DNA of 48,603 bases from Clostridiaceae bacterium DTU079 (GCA_001512505.1 LFSC01000056.1:73785-122387), one strand, 5' to 3'; positions 9,542-20,858 are shown, numbered from the stretch's first letter. Numbers and translations are program-made. The notes: generated from the sequence alone by a model not told the origin.

Positions 9542-9894
9542 CCACCCTTTTCTCTAAACAACAAAGCAAAGGGAAGGCAGTACGGCATAGACATTCCTAT
9601 TATATTTGCTATAATAGTCTCTATACTCACCCTTTCCTTGTCTGGTCCTTTCTGAACAAATGTTTTCACTAATACCAGTCTTCATCATTTTTCAAATTCC
9701 CCCCATAAAATTTTAATATATTAATAATAAAATTATTAATTAACACATAAATTCATATATCTACCTAAAGTCCAAGGTTCAATCAAAATAATTTTTTTCT
9801 CTTTCTATTTTCTATCTTCCGGTAGAGCAAAATCCTTCGCTAAATTTCTGACAATATATTTTAGCTTAAAAGTTCATATTTAATATAGGTAATC
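9542..9894. other. Intergenic region between ligA and the membrane protein gene
   Basis: 353 bases, AT-rich. The only possible gene is a 44-codon minus-strand frame at 9688-9554 (ATG ATG AAG start, a G-rich stretch about 10 nt upstream, stop 12 bases before the next gene). Its composition does not argue strongly for coding. Nothing else is seen. Confidence 0.4.
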
Positions 9895-11889
<1,995 letters not shown>

Positions 11890-11948
11890 TTATTCCCTCC
11901 GTCGAACATCTGAGCACTCATTATTGCAGTCTTGTAAATCTGTACCTT

Positions 11949-12644
11949 TTATCTTCTTCTGGGCTTTAATCCCTTAAATATTACCGTTTGAAATACCAGC
12001 ACCGATAATATAATCCAAATAATAGCCCACACTACTTGGGGAATACCTGTTACATCGGCCATTTTGACTATATCCCCCGGAACATTTAAATTCCATCCCC
12101 TGATAATTGAAAACTGTTGGTTTATCTTTAACAAAATTGTCGCAACAAATGCATCGTATATTATATATGCAACAGCAGATACAGCTATTACATCTATTAC
12201 CAACTCTTCTATAGCCTCCCTTTGTACCATAAACAAAACAATAACAATTGAAGTAAAAATTGCAGCGTATACCACAGCTGACCTTAAGCCGGGATTGGCT
12301 ATTGTAATTACCAAATATAATATAGAAAGACATCCCAGTATATACTTTTTAGCCGTTGTTTTCTTGAGCCCCATTAAAATTACAAAAAACAACGCGCTTG
12401 CAATGTAACCGCCATTTGCGATTATAAGCGACGGAAGCCAGCCTTTTGCATTTATTATTGTATCGCCCAATCCGCCAAACACAGTTTTAAAAGCATCAAT
12501 TCCAAAACCGCAAAATAAAGCCGTCAAAGCATGCCCCATTTTGTGGAAGAATACTGAAAGTACTCTCACCGGTCTTAGCACCACTTGATTCCATAATAAA
12601 ACTGTAATAGCAAGAATAATCAGATATCTCCACAATCCTCTCAT
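11949..12644 (-). CDS. M50B-like multipass membrane protein lacking the catalytic Glu
   Basis: A 231-residue membrane protein with about six hydrophobic helices. The segment FFHKMGHALTALFCGFG near residue 40 aligns with the HExxH zinc motif of the M50B (PF13398-type) peptidases, whose usual form is HELGHA, followed by a Gly-rich region. Here the Glu is replaced by Lys (codon AAA), so the metal-binding His pair remains but the catalytic acid is missing. Either it is a pseudo-protease or the resemblance is only structural. The frame opens at TTG 12662, but ATG 12644 has AGAGG at close spacing. It is upstream of ligA. Confidence 0.6.
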   Translation of the reverse strand: MRGLWRYLIILAITVLLWNQVVLRPVRVLSVFFHKMGHALTALFCGFGIDAFKTVFGGLGDTIINAKGWLPSLIIANGGYIASALFFVILMGLKKTTAKKYILGCLSILYLVITIANPGLRSAVVYAAIFTSIVIVLFMVQREAIEELVIDVIAVSAVAYIIYDAFVATILLKINQQFSIIRGWNLNVPGDIVKMADVTGIPQVVWAIIWIILSVLVFQTVIFKGLKPRRR

Positions 12645-12714
12645 ATTTACCTCTATACTCAATAATTAAAATTAGCCAAATATCCCCTACAATTAAATTA
12701 TACCTTTAACTAGC

Positions 12715-12745
12715 AAAAAAAAAAAGAGATTTCCCCTCTTTTTTT
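12715..12745 (-). terminator. Bidirectional terminator after the amidase gene
   Basis: AAAAAGAG and CTCTTTTT arms (12721-12728, 12736-12745) around a short loop, with an A/T-run on both sides. On the minus strand it follows the amidase stop codon; it lies about 70 bases before the M50B-like start. Confidence 0.6.
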
Positions 12746-12824
12746 ATGTCCCACTGTTGACAAGAGCAATTAAATTACAAAGAAAATACGAAATAAAATT
12801 ATATATCCCCATCCTATTTTAAGA

Positions 12825-13667
12825 TTATTCCTCCATTATAATATATACTCCATTTTCGTCCTTTACCGCACCCATTTCATCAAGAGCCTTTACTACAGCA
12901 TTCGCCAAAGCCTTGGCAGCTTTTTTTCTAAAAGATGCATCAGCTAACTTTGCCCTGTCGGACGGATTAGATATATATGCAATTTCAGCTATCACCGCCG
13001 GCATTTTTGTTCTTCTCAAAACTGAAAGATTCGGACGCTCAATTATCCCATTATCCACAGTTCCCAATGCCTTTATCAGCTCCCGTTGAACAATTTCCGC
13101 AAGCTTTTTTCCATTCATTTTACTGTACTTAGGATCCTCCGGAGGAGGACAATAAAGGGTTTCCGTCCCTTTATACTCTGAATTGTCCTCCATTGAATTA
13201 CTGTGGACACTGATAAAAAGGGTGGCATCCAGTTCGTTTGCAAGGTCTGACCTCGGTACAAGGTCAACAAAAACATCCGTATCCCTTGTATATACAATTT
13301 TGATCCCCAGTTCATCAAGGATTTTCCCAAGCTGCAAGGATATATCAAGGTTTATATCCTTTTCAAAAAGGTTTCCGTTATAAGTGCCCCAATCCTCTCC
13401 TCCATGACCGGGATCAATTACGACAATTACTTCTTTCGGCTTTTTCTCCTCATTCTGGCCTGTCCCATTCAAATTCCCGGCACCGCCGGTACCGGCTTTA
13501 TTGTTGTTATCCGTTAATTGACTGCTGCCACCGGGCTCTTTTGCCGCTCTGTTACCCTTAACTCCTATACCGATTAAAACCGCCACAGTCAAAACAAAAA
13601 CGAAAAATATTAACCATGTCCTTAATGGAAGCCTTAATACTTTTTTAATAAAACTCTTTAAACTCAT
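12825..13667 (-). CDS. N-acetylmuramoyl-L-alanine amidase (Amidase_3)
   Basis: A zinc amidase that cuts the bond between muramic acid and L-Ala in peptidoglycan. The 280-residue protein has an N-terminal transmembrane anchor (about 15-35), a Gly/Asn-rich linker, and the catalytic domain from about 85 on: VVIDPGHGGEDWGT (zinc His), NLFEKDINLDIS (zinc Glu), LFISVHSNS (zinc His) and PAVIAEIAYISNPSD (catalytic Glu). All catalytic residues are present. ATG at 13667 follows TGGAG by about 8 nt; the frame upstream to 13742 has no ribosome site. A CwlD-like sporulation or germination role is possible, given gpr next door, but is not shown by the sequence. Confidence 0.93.
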   Translation of the reverse strand: MSLKSFIKKVLRLPLRTWLIFFVFVLTVAVLIGIGVKGNRAAKEPGGSSQLTDNNNKAGTGGAGNLNGTGQNEEKKPKEVIVVIDPGHGGEDWGTYNGNLFEKDINLDISLQLGKILDELGIKIVYTRDTDVFVDLVPRSDLANELDATLFISVHSNSMEDNSEYKGTETLYCPPPEDPKYSKMNGKKLAEIVQRELIKALGTVDNGIIERPNLSVLRRTKMPAVIAEIAYISNPSDRAKLADASFRKKAAKALANAVVKALDEMGAVKDENGVYIIMEE

Positions 13668-13907
13668 ATAATTTCTCCATTTTGATCTCAATTTTAGAAT
13701 TGGAAATACAAAGCCTTCCTGTTTTAAAGCTATTATTTTCAATATACTTCCAAAAGACGGAAGACAGTAAATCTTGATTTCTTTAGCTTCAAATTAAAAA
13801 CCGTGCTAATAAAATAATACTACTAACCCTTTGCTTATTCAACTAAAAATGATTCCTAAATCAAATTAAAAATATTACCTTTATTGCTTCACTTCATGAA
13901 AATTTAC
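13668..13907. other. Intergenic region between the amidase gene and gpr
   Basis: AT-rich, with no coding frame I can support and no clear promoter. It ends at the gpr terminator (13908-13954). Confidence 0.4.
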
Positions 13908-13954
13908 AAAAAAAACTGTTTTTGTATTATTTTATTACAATAATACAAAAACAG
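13908..13954 (-). terminator. Terminator after gpr, 16-bp perfect stem
   Basis: Perfect 16-base arms 13916-13931 and 13939-13954 with a 7-base loop, followed on the minus strand by a run of eight U (complement of 13908-13915). Confidence 0.85.
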
Positions 13955-14052
13955 CCGGTTTTATATTTCCCAAATCAGTTTTTCGTAAAAATTTTTACGG
14001 CTTTTTCAATAATATTTCTTCCTTAATTTCTTCACTTAGGCAATATGACCTC

Positions 14053-15054
14053 TCACTGGACATACCTATTGACGTCGTTCAACGTTATACCCTGATGAAG
14101 GGCAATATTAAGACCGTTTGCTATTACCTTGGAAATCCGGTCAACGGCATCATCGATTTCCTTAGGTGTTACCACAAGATCTCCGACATACGGCTGAAGC
14201 ACTTCCTGTATCAACTGATATTTTTCATTTCTGTCAATATTCTTTAGCATATTGTAAAAACGCACATCTTCTTTAGCTTCCTTTATCAAATTGTCTATAA
14301 CCAAATCAATGGTGTCGTTTGCCATAGTTGCCGCATCTACAACCGTGGGAACCCCGATTGCAATTACCGGAACCCCCAGAGTTTCCTTTGAAAGCTCCAT
14401 TCTTTTGTTTCCCACTCCCGAGCCCGGTGATATACCTGTATCTGCAATCTGAATGGTGGTATTCACCCTTTCCATCTTTCTTGAGGCCAGAGCATCAATC
14501 GCAATTACAAAATCAGGCTTGACCCTGTCCACAATTCCTTTTACAATTTCACCGGTTTCAATACCCGTTATACCCAACACACCAGGGGCAATTGCACACA
14601 CCGGCCGAACGCCCTTGTCAACCTGCTGCGGTACATATTCAAGCAAATGCCTTGTAATCATAAGTGCCGATACCACCTTGGGTCCTAAGGAGTCAGGTGT
14701 AACATTCCAGTTTCCCAGTCCCACCACGAAAATTGTTGACTTTTCTTTGAGATTCAAAATTCCGGCCAATTCCTTTGCCAGAGCTCTACAGGTCTCTTCA
14801 TACAAAACTTGATCATTCTCTTTTAATCTCGGAACCTCAAGAGTAATATAATTACCCATGGGCTTTCCTATAGCCGCTTCTCCGGTAGGTGACGTTACCC
14901 TAACCCTGGTAATTCTTATATCGTCAGTTCCGGCATTTTCAACTTCTACTCCTGGGGGATCCTTCCTGTCGTTTAACCCTTGCCTTAGTTCATTTTCCTT
15001 AAGTATCTCATGTGCCTCCATTACAAGGTCTGTTCTTACACTTCTCTTCACCAT
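14053..15054 (-). CDS. gpr: Spore germination protease GPR
   Basis: The protease that degrades small acid-soluble spore proteins at germination. The 333-residue product has the N-terminal VRTDLVMEAHE segment (the zymogen autoprocessing region in Bacillus), VVGLGNWNVTPDSLGPKV, FVIAIDALASR and TGISPGSGVGN, all typical of the GPR/A25 family. Its likely substrate type is encoded in the same window (SASP, 21639-21839). The ATG at 15054 follows AAAGGGG with a short spacer. Expression in the forespore is expected from the family; I do not see a convincing sigma-G promoter. Just upstream is a perfect 12-base palindrome, CCTATCGATAGG (15098-15109). Confidence 0.97.
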   Translation of the reverse strand: MVKRSVRTDLVMEAHEILKENELRQGLNDRKDPPGVEVENAGTDDIRITRVRVTSPTGEAAIGKPMGNYITLEVPRLKENDQVLYEETCRALAKELAGILNLKEKSTIFVVGLGNWNVTPDSLGPKVVSALMITRHLLEYVPQQVDKGVRPVCAIAPGVLGITGIETGEIVKGIVDRVKPDFVIAIDALASRKMERVNTTIQIADTGISPGSGVGNKRMELSKETLGVPVIAIGVPTVVDAATMANDTIDLVIDNLIKEAKEDVRFYNMLKNIDRNEKYQLIQEVLQPYVGDLVVTPKEIDDAVDRISKVIANGLNIALHQGITLNDVNRYVQ

Positions 15055-15168
15055 ATTAGCCCCTTTCCTTCACCAATGGTTTTTTATTATTTTCTATCCT
15101 ATCGATAGGGTTTATTCATTTATCTGTTTTTCTTGAGCATATTATCTGTTTTTGATAAGTTTATTAAT

Positions 15169-15212
15169 AATAATGCTCTCTCTTAGCATAAATAATGTTC
15201 TTCCTTAGCATA
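15169..15212. repeat. 22-bp imperfect tandem repeat between gpr and rpsT
   Basis: Two head-to-tail copies (15169-15190 and 15191-15212), each starting AATAATG and ending CTTAGCATA, identical at 19 of 22 positions. It lies in the divergent gpr/rpsT region. Confidence 0.7.
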
Positions 15213-15312
15213 CCCATTGACAGGCTTGGTAACTTCTTTACGGCAATTTTCAATACTTTTCCCGGTTTAAATAATATGTACCCCTAATTGTGGGAAAAAT
15301 ATGATTTGACCC

Positions 15313-15341
15313 TTGCAATTTGATTTAGTTCATGTTAAAAT
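15313..15341 (+). promoter_or_regulatory. rpsT: Promoter of rpsT
   Basis: TTGCAA, a 17-base spacer, then TAAAAT. Transcription would begin about 15348, just before the AGGAGG ribosome site of rpsT. Confidence 0.5.
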
Positions 15342-15376
15342 ACTTTTTGTCGAATAACTCGCAGGAGGTGAAAGAG

Positions 15377-15640
15377 TTGCCAAATATAAAGAATGCGGAA
15401 AAGAGAGTTCGTATTACAAAGCATAAGACTCTCGTAAACAGTGCAAGAAAATCATTATTAAAGACTACTATAAAAAAATGCAATGAAGCCATTGCAAATA
15501 ATGATCCTAATGCTGCCAATGCACTGAAGAATGCTATTAAAATTATCGATAAATCAGCAGCAAAGAATGTTATTCATAAAAACACCGCTGCGAGAAGAAA
15601 ATCAAAGCTTGCTAAGGCATTAAATGCTATGGCTAAATAA
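15377..15640 (+). CDS. rpsT: 30S ribosomal protein S20
   Basis: An 87-residue basic helical protein that binds 16S rRNA in the 30S body. The family N-terminus (PNIKNAEKRVRI), the conserved TxxKK region and the C-terminal KNTAARRKSKLAKALN are clear. The start is TTG at 15377, preceded by AGGAGGTGAAAG; the frame runs 15 codons further upstream, but that segment covers the promoter and ribosome site. It is the only plus-strand gene among holA, comEC and gpr, the usual Firmicute neighbours. A tight terminator follows. Confidence 0.97.
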   Translation: MPNIKNAEKRVRITKHKTLVNSARKSLLKTTIKKCNEAIANNDPNAANALKNAIKIIDKSAAKNVIHKNTAARRKSKLAKALNAMAK

Positions 15641-15642
15641 AG

Positions 15643-15667
15643 AACGTACTATCAAGGTACGTTTTTT
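15643..15667 (+). terminator. Terminator after rpsT
   Basis: Arms AACGTAC and GTACGTT around a 7-base loop, then TTTTT, three bases past the stop codon. Confidence 0.9.
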
Positions 15668-15702
15668 ATTTTAATGTAGGAATCAAAGCATTACGGTTTT
15701 AC

Positions 15703-15766
15703 AGCAAAAAACCACCTTTTTGTTATTATAGCGTTTTAGCTCTATCATAACGAAAAGGTGGTTTTA
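15703..15766 (-). terminator. Terminator after holA
   Basis: A long hairpin with AAACCACCTTTT / AAAAGGTGGTTT outer arms and a paired GTTAT / ATAAC middle. On the minus strand the stem is followed by T-rich sequence. It could work in both directions, between convergent rpsT and holA. Confidence 0.8.
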
Positions 15767-15780
15767 TAGCATATGTCCTT

Positions 15781-16794
15781 TTACTGGGCTGCCAGATTGC
15801 AAATCAACAGTTCTAATGCTGTCCTGTCGTTTATTTTACCTGTTTTTATGGAAATATCAAACTCAAGAGCTTCCTGTATTGCCGCCTTCAGCTTGTCCGT
15901 TGAAAAATAATTGGCCTGTTTAAAAATCTTACTTCCGATATAGGGAGTTAATCCCATTTTAGCGCTTGCGTCCTTCATATCCAAGCCTTCTTCATTCAAA
16001 AGCTTCATCCCCAATATCTGCCTCAGCTGCTTTGCAATTAAAAAAAGTATTTTGGGAAAAGGCTCTTTAAGAATAATCATATCATTCAAAAGCTTCAAAG
16101 CTGTATCCACATTTCTTTCAGAAATAGCATCAATCAAATCAAAAACTCTGCTCTTAATTGACTTGGTACAGAGCTTTTCTATATCTTCAACTGTCACCTT
16201 GGTTCTTTCACCTAAAAACAGCAAAACCTTGTTTAATTCATTGAGTATGTCATTCATTCCCGGTTCACATACTTCGATAAGAAATGAAGCTGTTTGGGTA
16301 TCAATTTCCTTATTATTGGACTGCACAACCTTCATTACCCACCGTACCAACTCATTTTGGTTCTGATAAGGGAACTCCACTATTAGTCCTTGTTTTTTAA
16401 TAACATCAACAATCTTAAGCCTTTTATCGATTTCTTTCTCCCAAAAAATAAGACATACATGCGACGGGACATTTTGCACATAATCCAAAAGCTCATCCTT
16501 TTTATTCTGCTTGCTTTTTGCACCTCCCCGGGATTTAAACATCCCGGAGTTCTTCACCAATACCAGTTTTTTTTCACAAAAGATAGGCATTGTTTCACAA
16601 GCCTCAATAATTTTTTGTATATCAACATTTTCCTCAATCACTATTTTATTGAGTCCGGTCTGATCATCCGCTAAAATAATATCTTCCATGCTTTTAATAT
16701 AGTATTTTATCAGGTAATCTTCGTCTCCATAAAAAAGATATAAATTATTCAGCTTCTTATTTTTAATATCCTGTTTCAATGCGCTGATGCTCAT
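15781..16794 (-). CDS. holA: DNA polymerase III delta subunit
   Basis: A 337-residue HolA/YqeN protein, the clamp-loader delta subunit that opens the sliding clamp. Family features: NLYLFYGDEDYLIKYY at the start, the lid-like region MPIFCEKKLVLVKNSG, and the C-terminal helical collar (NDRTALELLICNLA). It lacks a Walker A motif, as expected of delta. ATG at 16794 follows a GGAAGG site at about 9 nt. It lies 172 bases downstream of comEC, its usual neighbour. Confidence 0.93.
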   Translation of the reverse strand: MSISALKQDIKNKKLNNLYLFYGDEDYLIKYYIKSMEDIILADDQTGLNKIVIEENVDIQKIIEACETMPIFCEKKLVLVKNSGMFKSRGGAKSKQNKKDELLDYVQNVPSHVCLIFWEKEIDKRLKIVDVIKKQGLIVEFPYQNQNELVRWVMKVVQSNNKEIDTQTASFLIEVCEPGMNDILNELNKVLLFLGERTKVTVEDIEKLCTKSIKSRVFDLIDAISERNVDTALKLLNDMIILKEPFPKILFLIAKQLRQILGMKLLNEEGLDMKDASAKMGLTPYIGSKIFKQANYFSTDKLKAAIQEALEFDISIKTGKINDRTALELLICNLAAQ

Positions 16795-16966
16795 CTTTTA
16801 AAACCTTCCTTTGTGCCGCTCTATTCTTAATGTATAGTTTCACCGCTCATTTTAATCTATTATATCATAAGCAGCATGGGCTGTATTTATAATTTTTACG
16901 AAGAACAATTTGCAATTCGGTATGTTTCCTCCACATTTTCTTCGAACAAATTATATGCATCCTTTT

Positions 16967-19309
16967 TTAGGGCTTCTTGACTTCCGTATTTAATATTATA
17001 TCCTTACCCCTGGTTTTGAGCACGACAGCACCGCATCGGTCGGTTCTCAAAACTTCCACATTCTTACTTTCAAAGAGTTCCAAAACCGCATCGGACGGAT
17101 GTCCGAAATTGTTGTTGCCCACACTTATCACAGCGACAGCCGGCATCACTCTGTCAATAAACTCCTCAGTAGAGGACGTGGAAGAACCGTGGTGTGCAGT
17201 CTTTAAAACATCCGCGTCCAGGTCCGCCATATCTTTTACAAGCAATGCCTCCGCTTCCTTTTCAATGTCACCGGTAAACAATATTTTTACATCTCCGTAG
17301 CAAAGCCTCAGTACCAAAGAGTTGTTGTTTTGAGACGACTCTACAATATATGCACCTTCTTTAGGGTGCAAAACCTCAATATAGGTTTTGGAGTCAAGGG
17401 TTATAACATCTCCCTTTTCACAGCCCTCAATAGGAATTTTTTTATTCTCGGCAATTTTTTGAACATCAATGAGTCTTTCTTCAATGACTGTATCGGGAAT
17501 AACTATATTGTCCACGGTAAAATAATCAAAAACCGGAATAACTCCTTTCACATGATCATCATGTCCATGGCTCAATATAACAAGGTCAAGCTTTGATACA
17601 CCATAATCCAATAAAAACGGCACAACGGTGTTTTCCCCGGCATACTCCGGGCCTCCGTCTATTAATACGGTTTTGCCCGCCTGGGTTTTTATGAAGGCAC
17701 AGTCGCCCTGACCCACATCCAAAAAAACCACCTCCATTCCCTTAGGCAAAAACAGGTTAAGCATTATTACGGTAATTGTAAAAGCCCCGGCCAAAACATA
17801 ATATTTATAATGCAGCTTCACTTCATGATTGGGCCTGTACCATAGAAAATAAACAATGGCAGCATAATACAAAATGATAAGAAGGACGGACGGTGTGGAT
17901 ACGGTTACAACGGAATAGGGCAATTCTGCCGTTACTTTCGTAGCAAAAAGTACAAAGCTCAGCAGTGCATTATTGCAATAACCCAAAATTATCGAAAGCC
18001 CTATATGCACCTGTCCCAAAACCGCCATTAAAGCTCCCAAAATGGTTATAAACTCCACCACAGGAACCACAATTAGATTTGAAAGGATTGAAACAAGGGA
18101 TATTTTATTGAAATAAAAAACCGTAATAGGTAACACTCCGGCCTGTGCAGCCAGCGTCGAAGCCAAAACATCCGCAACAAACTCGGGAATGAAGCTAAAG
18201 TTTATCATGCTTTTTATATTTTTGTAGAACAAAACCAGGGATATTGTCGCTGCAAACGACAGCTGGAAGCCAATATTAAAAAGGCTCCCGGGATTATACA
18301 AAAGCAAAGCAATGGAAGCAAAAGCTATGCTTGTAAAAATCTCCGTTTCTCTCATTATAATCTGCCCTACGAGCACAACAATAGCCATAATCACCGCCCG
18401 CAGCACCGAAGGCTCAAATCCGGTGATAAAGGTAAACATAATAAGAATACCTATGATTATTATATTGGAAGCAGTTTTTTTAAACCTAAGCTTTTTAAAG
18501 ATAAAGACTAAAGGAAGCATGATAAAGGCGATATTTGCCCCTGAAACCGCCATAATATGCGTTAGCCCCGACTTACTGAAAACATCCTCCACCTCTTCGC
18601 TAAGTCCTTCCCTGTAGCCAATCAGCATACCGTTTAGAAGCCCGGCTTGCTGCGGCGGAAGGCTTTGGTTTATAACCCTTACTATCCTTTCCCTAATGGC
18701 AAGGCCGGCCTTAACCAATAAGTTACCCTTAATATTATCCTGAGGATGAATGCTTCTTTCGGTAGCAAATAATGTGGCAGAAACCCCAGAATGGCATAGA
18801 TAGCTTCTATAATCAAAACCTCCGGGATTTGTTCTTCCCTTGGGAATATTAAGCTTTCCCGAGACAATAATTTCTCTTCCGTACTCTAAAAGATCCGGCA
18901 AGTCTTCCGGTTTCATGGAAAGCTGTATTTTGCCCTTAATTTTTCTTCTCAGTTCCGGTTCGCCCTTTACATCAATTTCCTCCACCTTCAAAAGATAAGT
19001 AATTCTAGACTCTTTTATATCGGGTGCCGAATCAATATAACCTTTAATAACAACAGATTTTCCGGCATACTCATTAAACTTGTACATGTTTTGATTATAT
19101 GTATAAAGATAGTACACCGCCCCGGTAAGATAAAACAATATCATTCCGATAAGAACGAAAGTACTTCCTTCTTTTCGGTTAAAAAATGCAAATAATATGA
19201 GAGCAAGAACAAAGCAGGATAACACTGCAAAAAGATAGGAATGGGTTATATTTGTACAAACAATTCCAAAAATAAGAGATAAACTAAACAATATCAGCGG
19301 TCTTTTCAT
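16967..19309 (-). CDS. comEC: ComEC/Rec2 DNA-uptake channel protein
   Basis: A 780-residue membrane channel for single-stranded DNA import in natural transformation. Domain order: two N-terminal transmembrane helices, a DUF4131 OB-like region, the ComEC competence domain (GLLNGMLIGYREGLSEE, then GLTHIMAVSGANI, with many helices), and a C-terminal metallo-beta-lactamase domain (FLDVGQGDCAFIKT and LSHGHDDHVKGV with the metal-binding His/Asp set). ATG at 19309 has GAGGTG close upstream. A strong terminator ends only 13 bases before this start (see 19322-19349), so expression probably depends on read-through. No competence pilus genes are in the window. Confidence 0.96.
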   Translation of the reverse strand: MKRPLILFSLSLIFGIVCTNITHSYLFAVLSCFVLALILFAFFNRKEGSTFVLIGMILFYLTGAVYYLYTYNQNMYKFNEYAGKSVVIKGYIDSAPDIKESRITYLLKVEEIDVKGEPELRRKIKGKIQLSMKPEDLPDLLEYGREIIVSGKLNIPKGRTNPGGFDYRSYLCHSGVSATLFATERSIHPQDNIKGNLLVKAGLAIRERIVRVINQSLPPQQAGLLNGMLIGYREGLSEEVEDVFSKSGLTHIMAVSGANIAFIMLPLVFIFKKLRFKKTASNIIIIGILIMFTFITGFEPSVLRAVIMAIVVLVGQIIMRETEIFTSIAFASIALLLYNPGSLFNIGFQLSFAATISLVLFYKNIKSMINFSFIPEFVADVLASTLAAQAGVLPITVFYFNKISLVSILSNLIVVPVVEFITILGALMAVLGQVHIGLSIILGYCNNALLSFVLFATKVTAELPYSVVTVSTPSVLLIILYYAAIVYFLWYRPNHEVKLHYKYYVLAGAFTITVIMLNLFLPKGMEVVFLDVGQGDCAFIKTQAGKTVLIDGGPEYAGENTVVPFLLDYGVSKLDLVILSHGHDDHVKGVIPVFDYFTVDNIVIPDTVIEERLIDVQKIAENKKIPIEGCEKGDVITLDSKTYIEVLHPKEGAYIVESSQNNNSLVLRLCYGDVKILFTGDIEKEAEALLVKDMADLDADVLKTAHHGSSTSSTEEFIDRVMPAVAVISVGNNNFGHPSDAVLELFESKNVEVLRTDRCGAVVLKTRGKDIILNTEVKKP

Positions 19310-19321
19310 TATGCACCTCAC

Positions 19322-19349
19322 AAAAAAGGCTCCTTTACACAAAGGAGCC
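19322..19349 (-). terminator. Strong terminator directly before comEC
   Basis: Nine-base perfect arms 19328-19336 and 19341-19349 with a 4-base loop and six U. It ends the SH3-NlpC/P60 transcript and is 13 bases from the comEC start codon. Confidence 0.9.
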
Positions 19350-19388
19350 CTTTAGTAGTCATATTTGTGAAAGCAAATTACTTTACCG

Positions 19389-20483
19389 TTAATTTAAAAT
19401 CCTTCTTGCAGTCATATAGCTTGTGGCATAAAATCCGGACATGAGGTCACTTATCACTACTCCTCTATTAGTTCCCGATGAGCTATGTATAAACTTTCCG
19501 TCTCCAATATAAATCCCCACATGATTTATATAATTATGACCTCCATTGGTATCGAAGAATACCATATCTCCCGGCAAAAGACTGTCCTTTGAAATAAAGG
19601 TTCCCTGTTTTGCTTGATCTGCAGCTACTCTATTTAGATTAATATTAAAATTGGTAAATACATATTTTACAAATCCAGAGCAATCAAATCCCTGAGCGGG
19701 TGTATTTCCACCATATGTATACCTTGTACCCAAAAACTTTTTAGCATATTCCACCACCTGCTGGCGTATACCGGCAACATTGCTGTTTGCGGTATTCTCA
19801 GAAACAGTTGTCGGAACATCCAAACTTCCCCTTGACACAGTTGTATTTTCAATGACATATGTACTTGACACCCATCCGGTAGAACCGTTTGAAAGTTTAA
19901 TTTGATACCAGCCGTTATTTTGGGATACTATATTAACCGTTTCTCCCCTTGAAAGCTGCCCGATAATTTTGTTTTCAGTTCCTGCTCCGCTTCTTACATT
20001 TAAGGCTGAAGCTTGAACAATACCGGTTTTAATAATTGCATTTTGATTGTTATTGTTTGATAAGTTATTTATACTGGCTAATATTGTTTCATCTACTATG
20101 TTAGAAGAATTATTATTAGAAGGAGTTGTATTTGAAGAATTAGGATTTTGAGATTTAGTACCGGAACTTTGAGTTTCATCAGCAGTCGGTGTTTCTGTGG
20201 GCTGTGTTTCAGTTATTGTAACATATCCGCCGTAAATCCAACCTGTCTTGTTATTGTAATTAACTTTATACCAACCGTTTGACGTTTCAATTATATCAAC
20301 CTTGGAACCCCTGGGAATCTGGTCGATTATTTGGGTTGAAGTACTCGGTGACTGTCGTATATTGAGCAAACTTGCCGTAATAACGCCGGTTTTATTTTGC
20401 TGGGCAAAGCAAGTGCTTGTCCAAAGGGTAACCGACATTGCGGACGCTGTTAGGCACAATAATAACTTGCTTGACTTTAACAT
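19389..20483 (-). CDS. Secreted SH3b-SH3b-NlpC/P60 peptidoglycan hydrolase
   Basis: A 364-residue cell-wall endopeptidase. A signal peptide (MLKSSKLLLC...TCFA, cut near residue 27) is followed by two bacterial SH3 domains (about 33-90 and 155-210, each with LNIR/LNVRSG and WYxV/I patterns), an Asn/Ser/Thr-rich linker between them, and a C-terminal NlpC/P60 domain. The catalytic Cys268 is in FDCSGFVKYV, the His is in HVGIYIGDGKFIH (His321; His333 is a second candidate). It should cut gamma-D-Glu-diamino acid cross-links outside the cell. ATG at 20483 is preceded by AGGAGG; the longer frame from 20525 is not used. It has its own consensus promoter and terminator. Confidence 0.93.
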   Translation of the reverse strand: MLKSSKLLLCLTASAMSVTLWTSTCFAQQNKTGVITASLLNIRQSPSTSTQIIDQIPRGSKVDIIETSNGWYKVNYNNKTGWIYGGYVTITETQPTETPTADETQSSGTKSQNPNSSNTTPSNNNSSNIVDETILASINNLSNNNNQNAIIKTGIVQASALNVRSGAGTENKIIGQLSRGETVNIVSQNNGWYQIKLSNGSTGWVSSTYVIENTTVSRGSLDVPTTVSENTANSNVAGIRQQVVEYAKKFLGTRYTYGGNTPAQGFDCSGFVKYVFTNFNINLNRVAADQAKQGTFISKDSLLPGDMVFFDTNGGHNYINHVGIYIGDGKFIHSSSGTNRGVVISDLMSGFYATSYMTARRILN

Positions 20484-20858
20484 ATTTATCCTCCTGTTTC
20501 TTTTTCTACCCCACTTTAAAAACAAATATAATTGTACACTAAAACTCTTCTACTTTTGTCTATCTTTTCTTATGCCCATTATTATATCTTTCAAATTGCT
20601 ATTTGTCAAACTGTCATATGGGTTACTTTCAACATTACCGTTTCTTCTCTTTCATAATGTCTAAAAATGCTTACAGACTAAGATACTATAATCTAATTAT
20701 ACAACACCGCAGAATAAGTTTGCATAATATAAGCGGACTAATTAAATAAGTACCATATAGTATTTATCGGCTATTTTAATGAGTCCATGAACCTAATAAA
20801 TCTAATAGTTCTAAGGTAAAATAAAGCAATTTGCTGCAGAGAATAAAATTTATGAATA
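20484..20858. other. Intergenic region before the SH3-NlpC/P60 gene
   Basis: Holds the sigma-A promoter at 20581-20609 and a leader of about 90 nt. I see no further gene or structured RNA between 20610 and the end of the GNAT gene at 20859. Confidence 0.5.
20581..20609 (-). promoter_or_regulatory. Consensus sigma-A promoter of the SH3-NlpC/P60 gene
   Basis: On the minus strand, perfect TTGACA (20609-20604), 17-base spacer, perfect TATAAT (20586-20581). This is the best consensus promoter in the window, so the hydrolase should be strongly transcribed. Confidence 0.85.
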
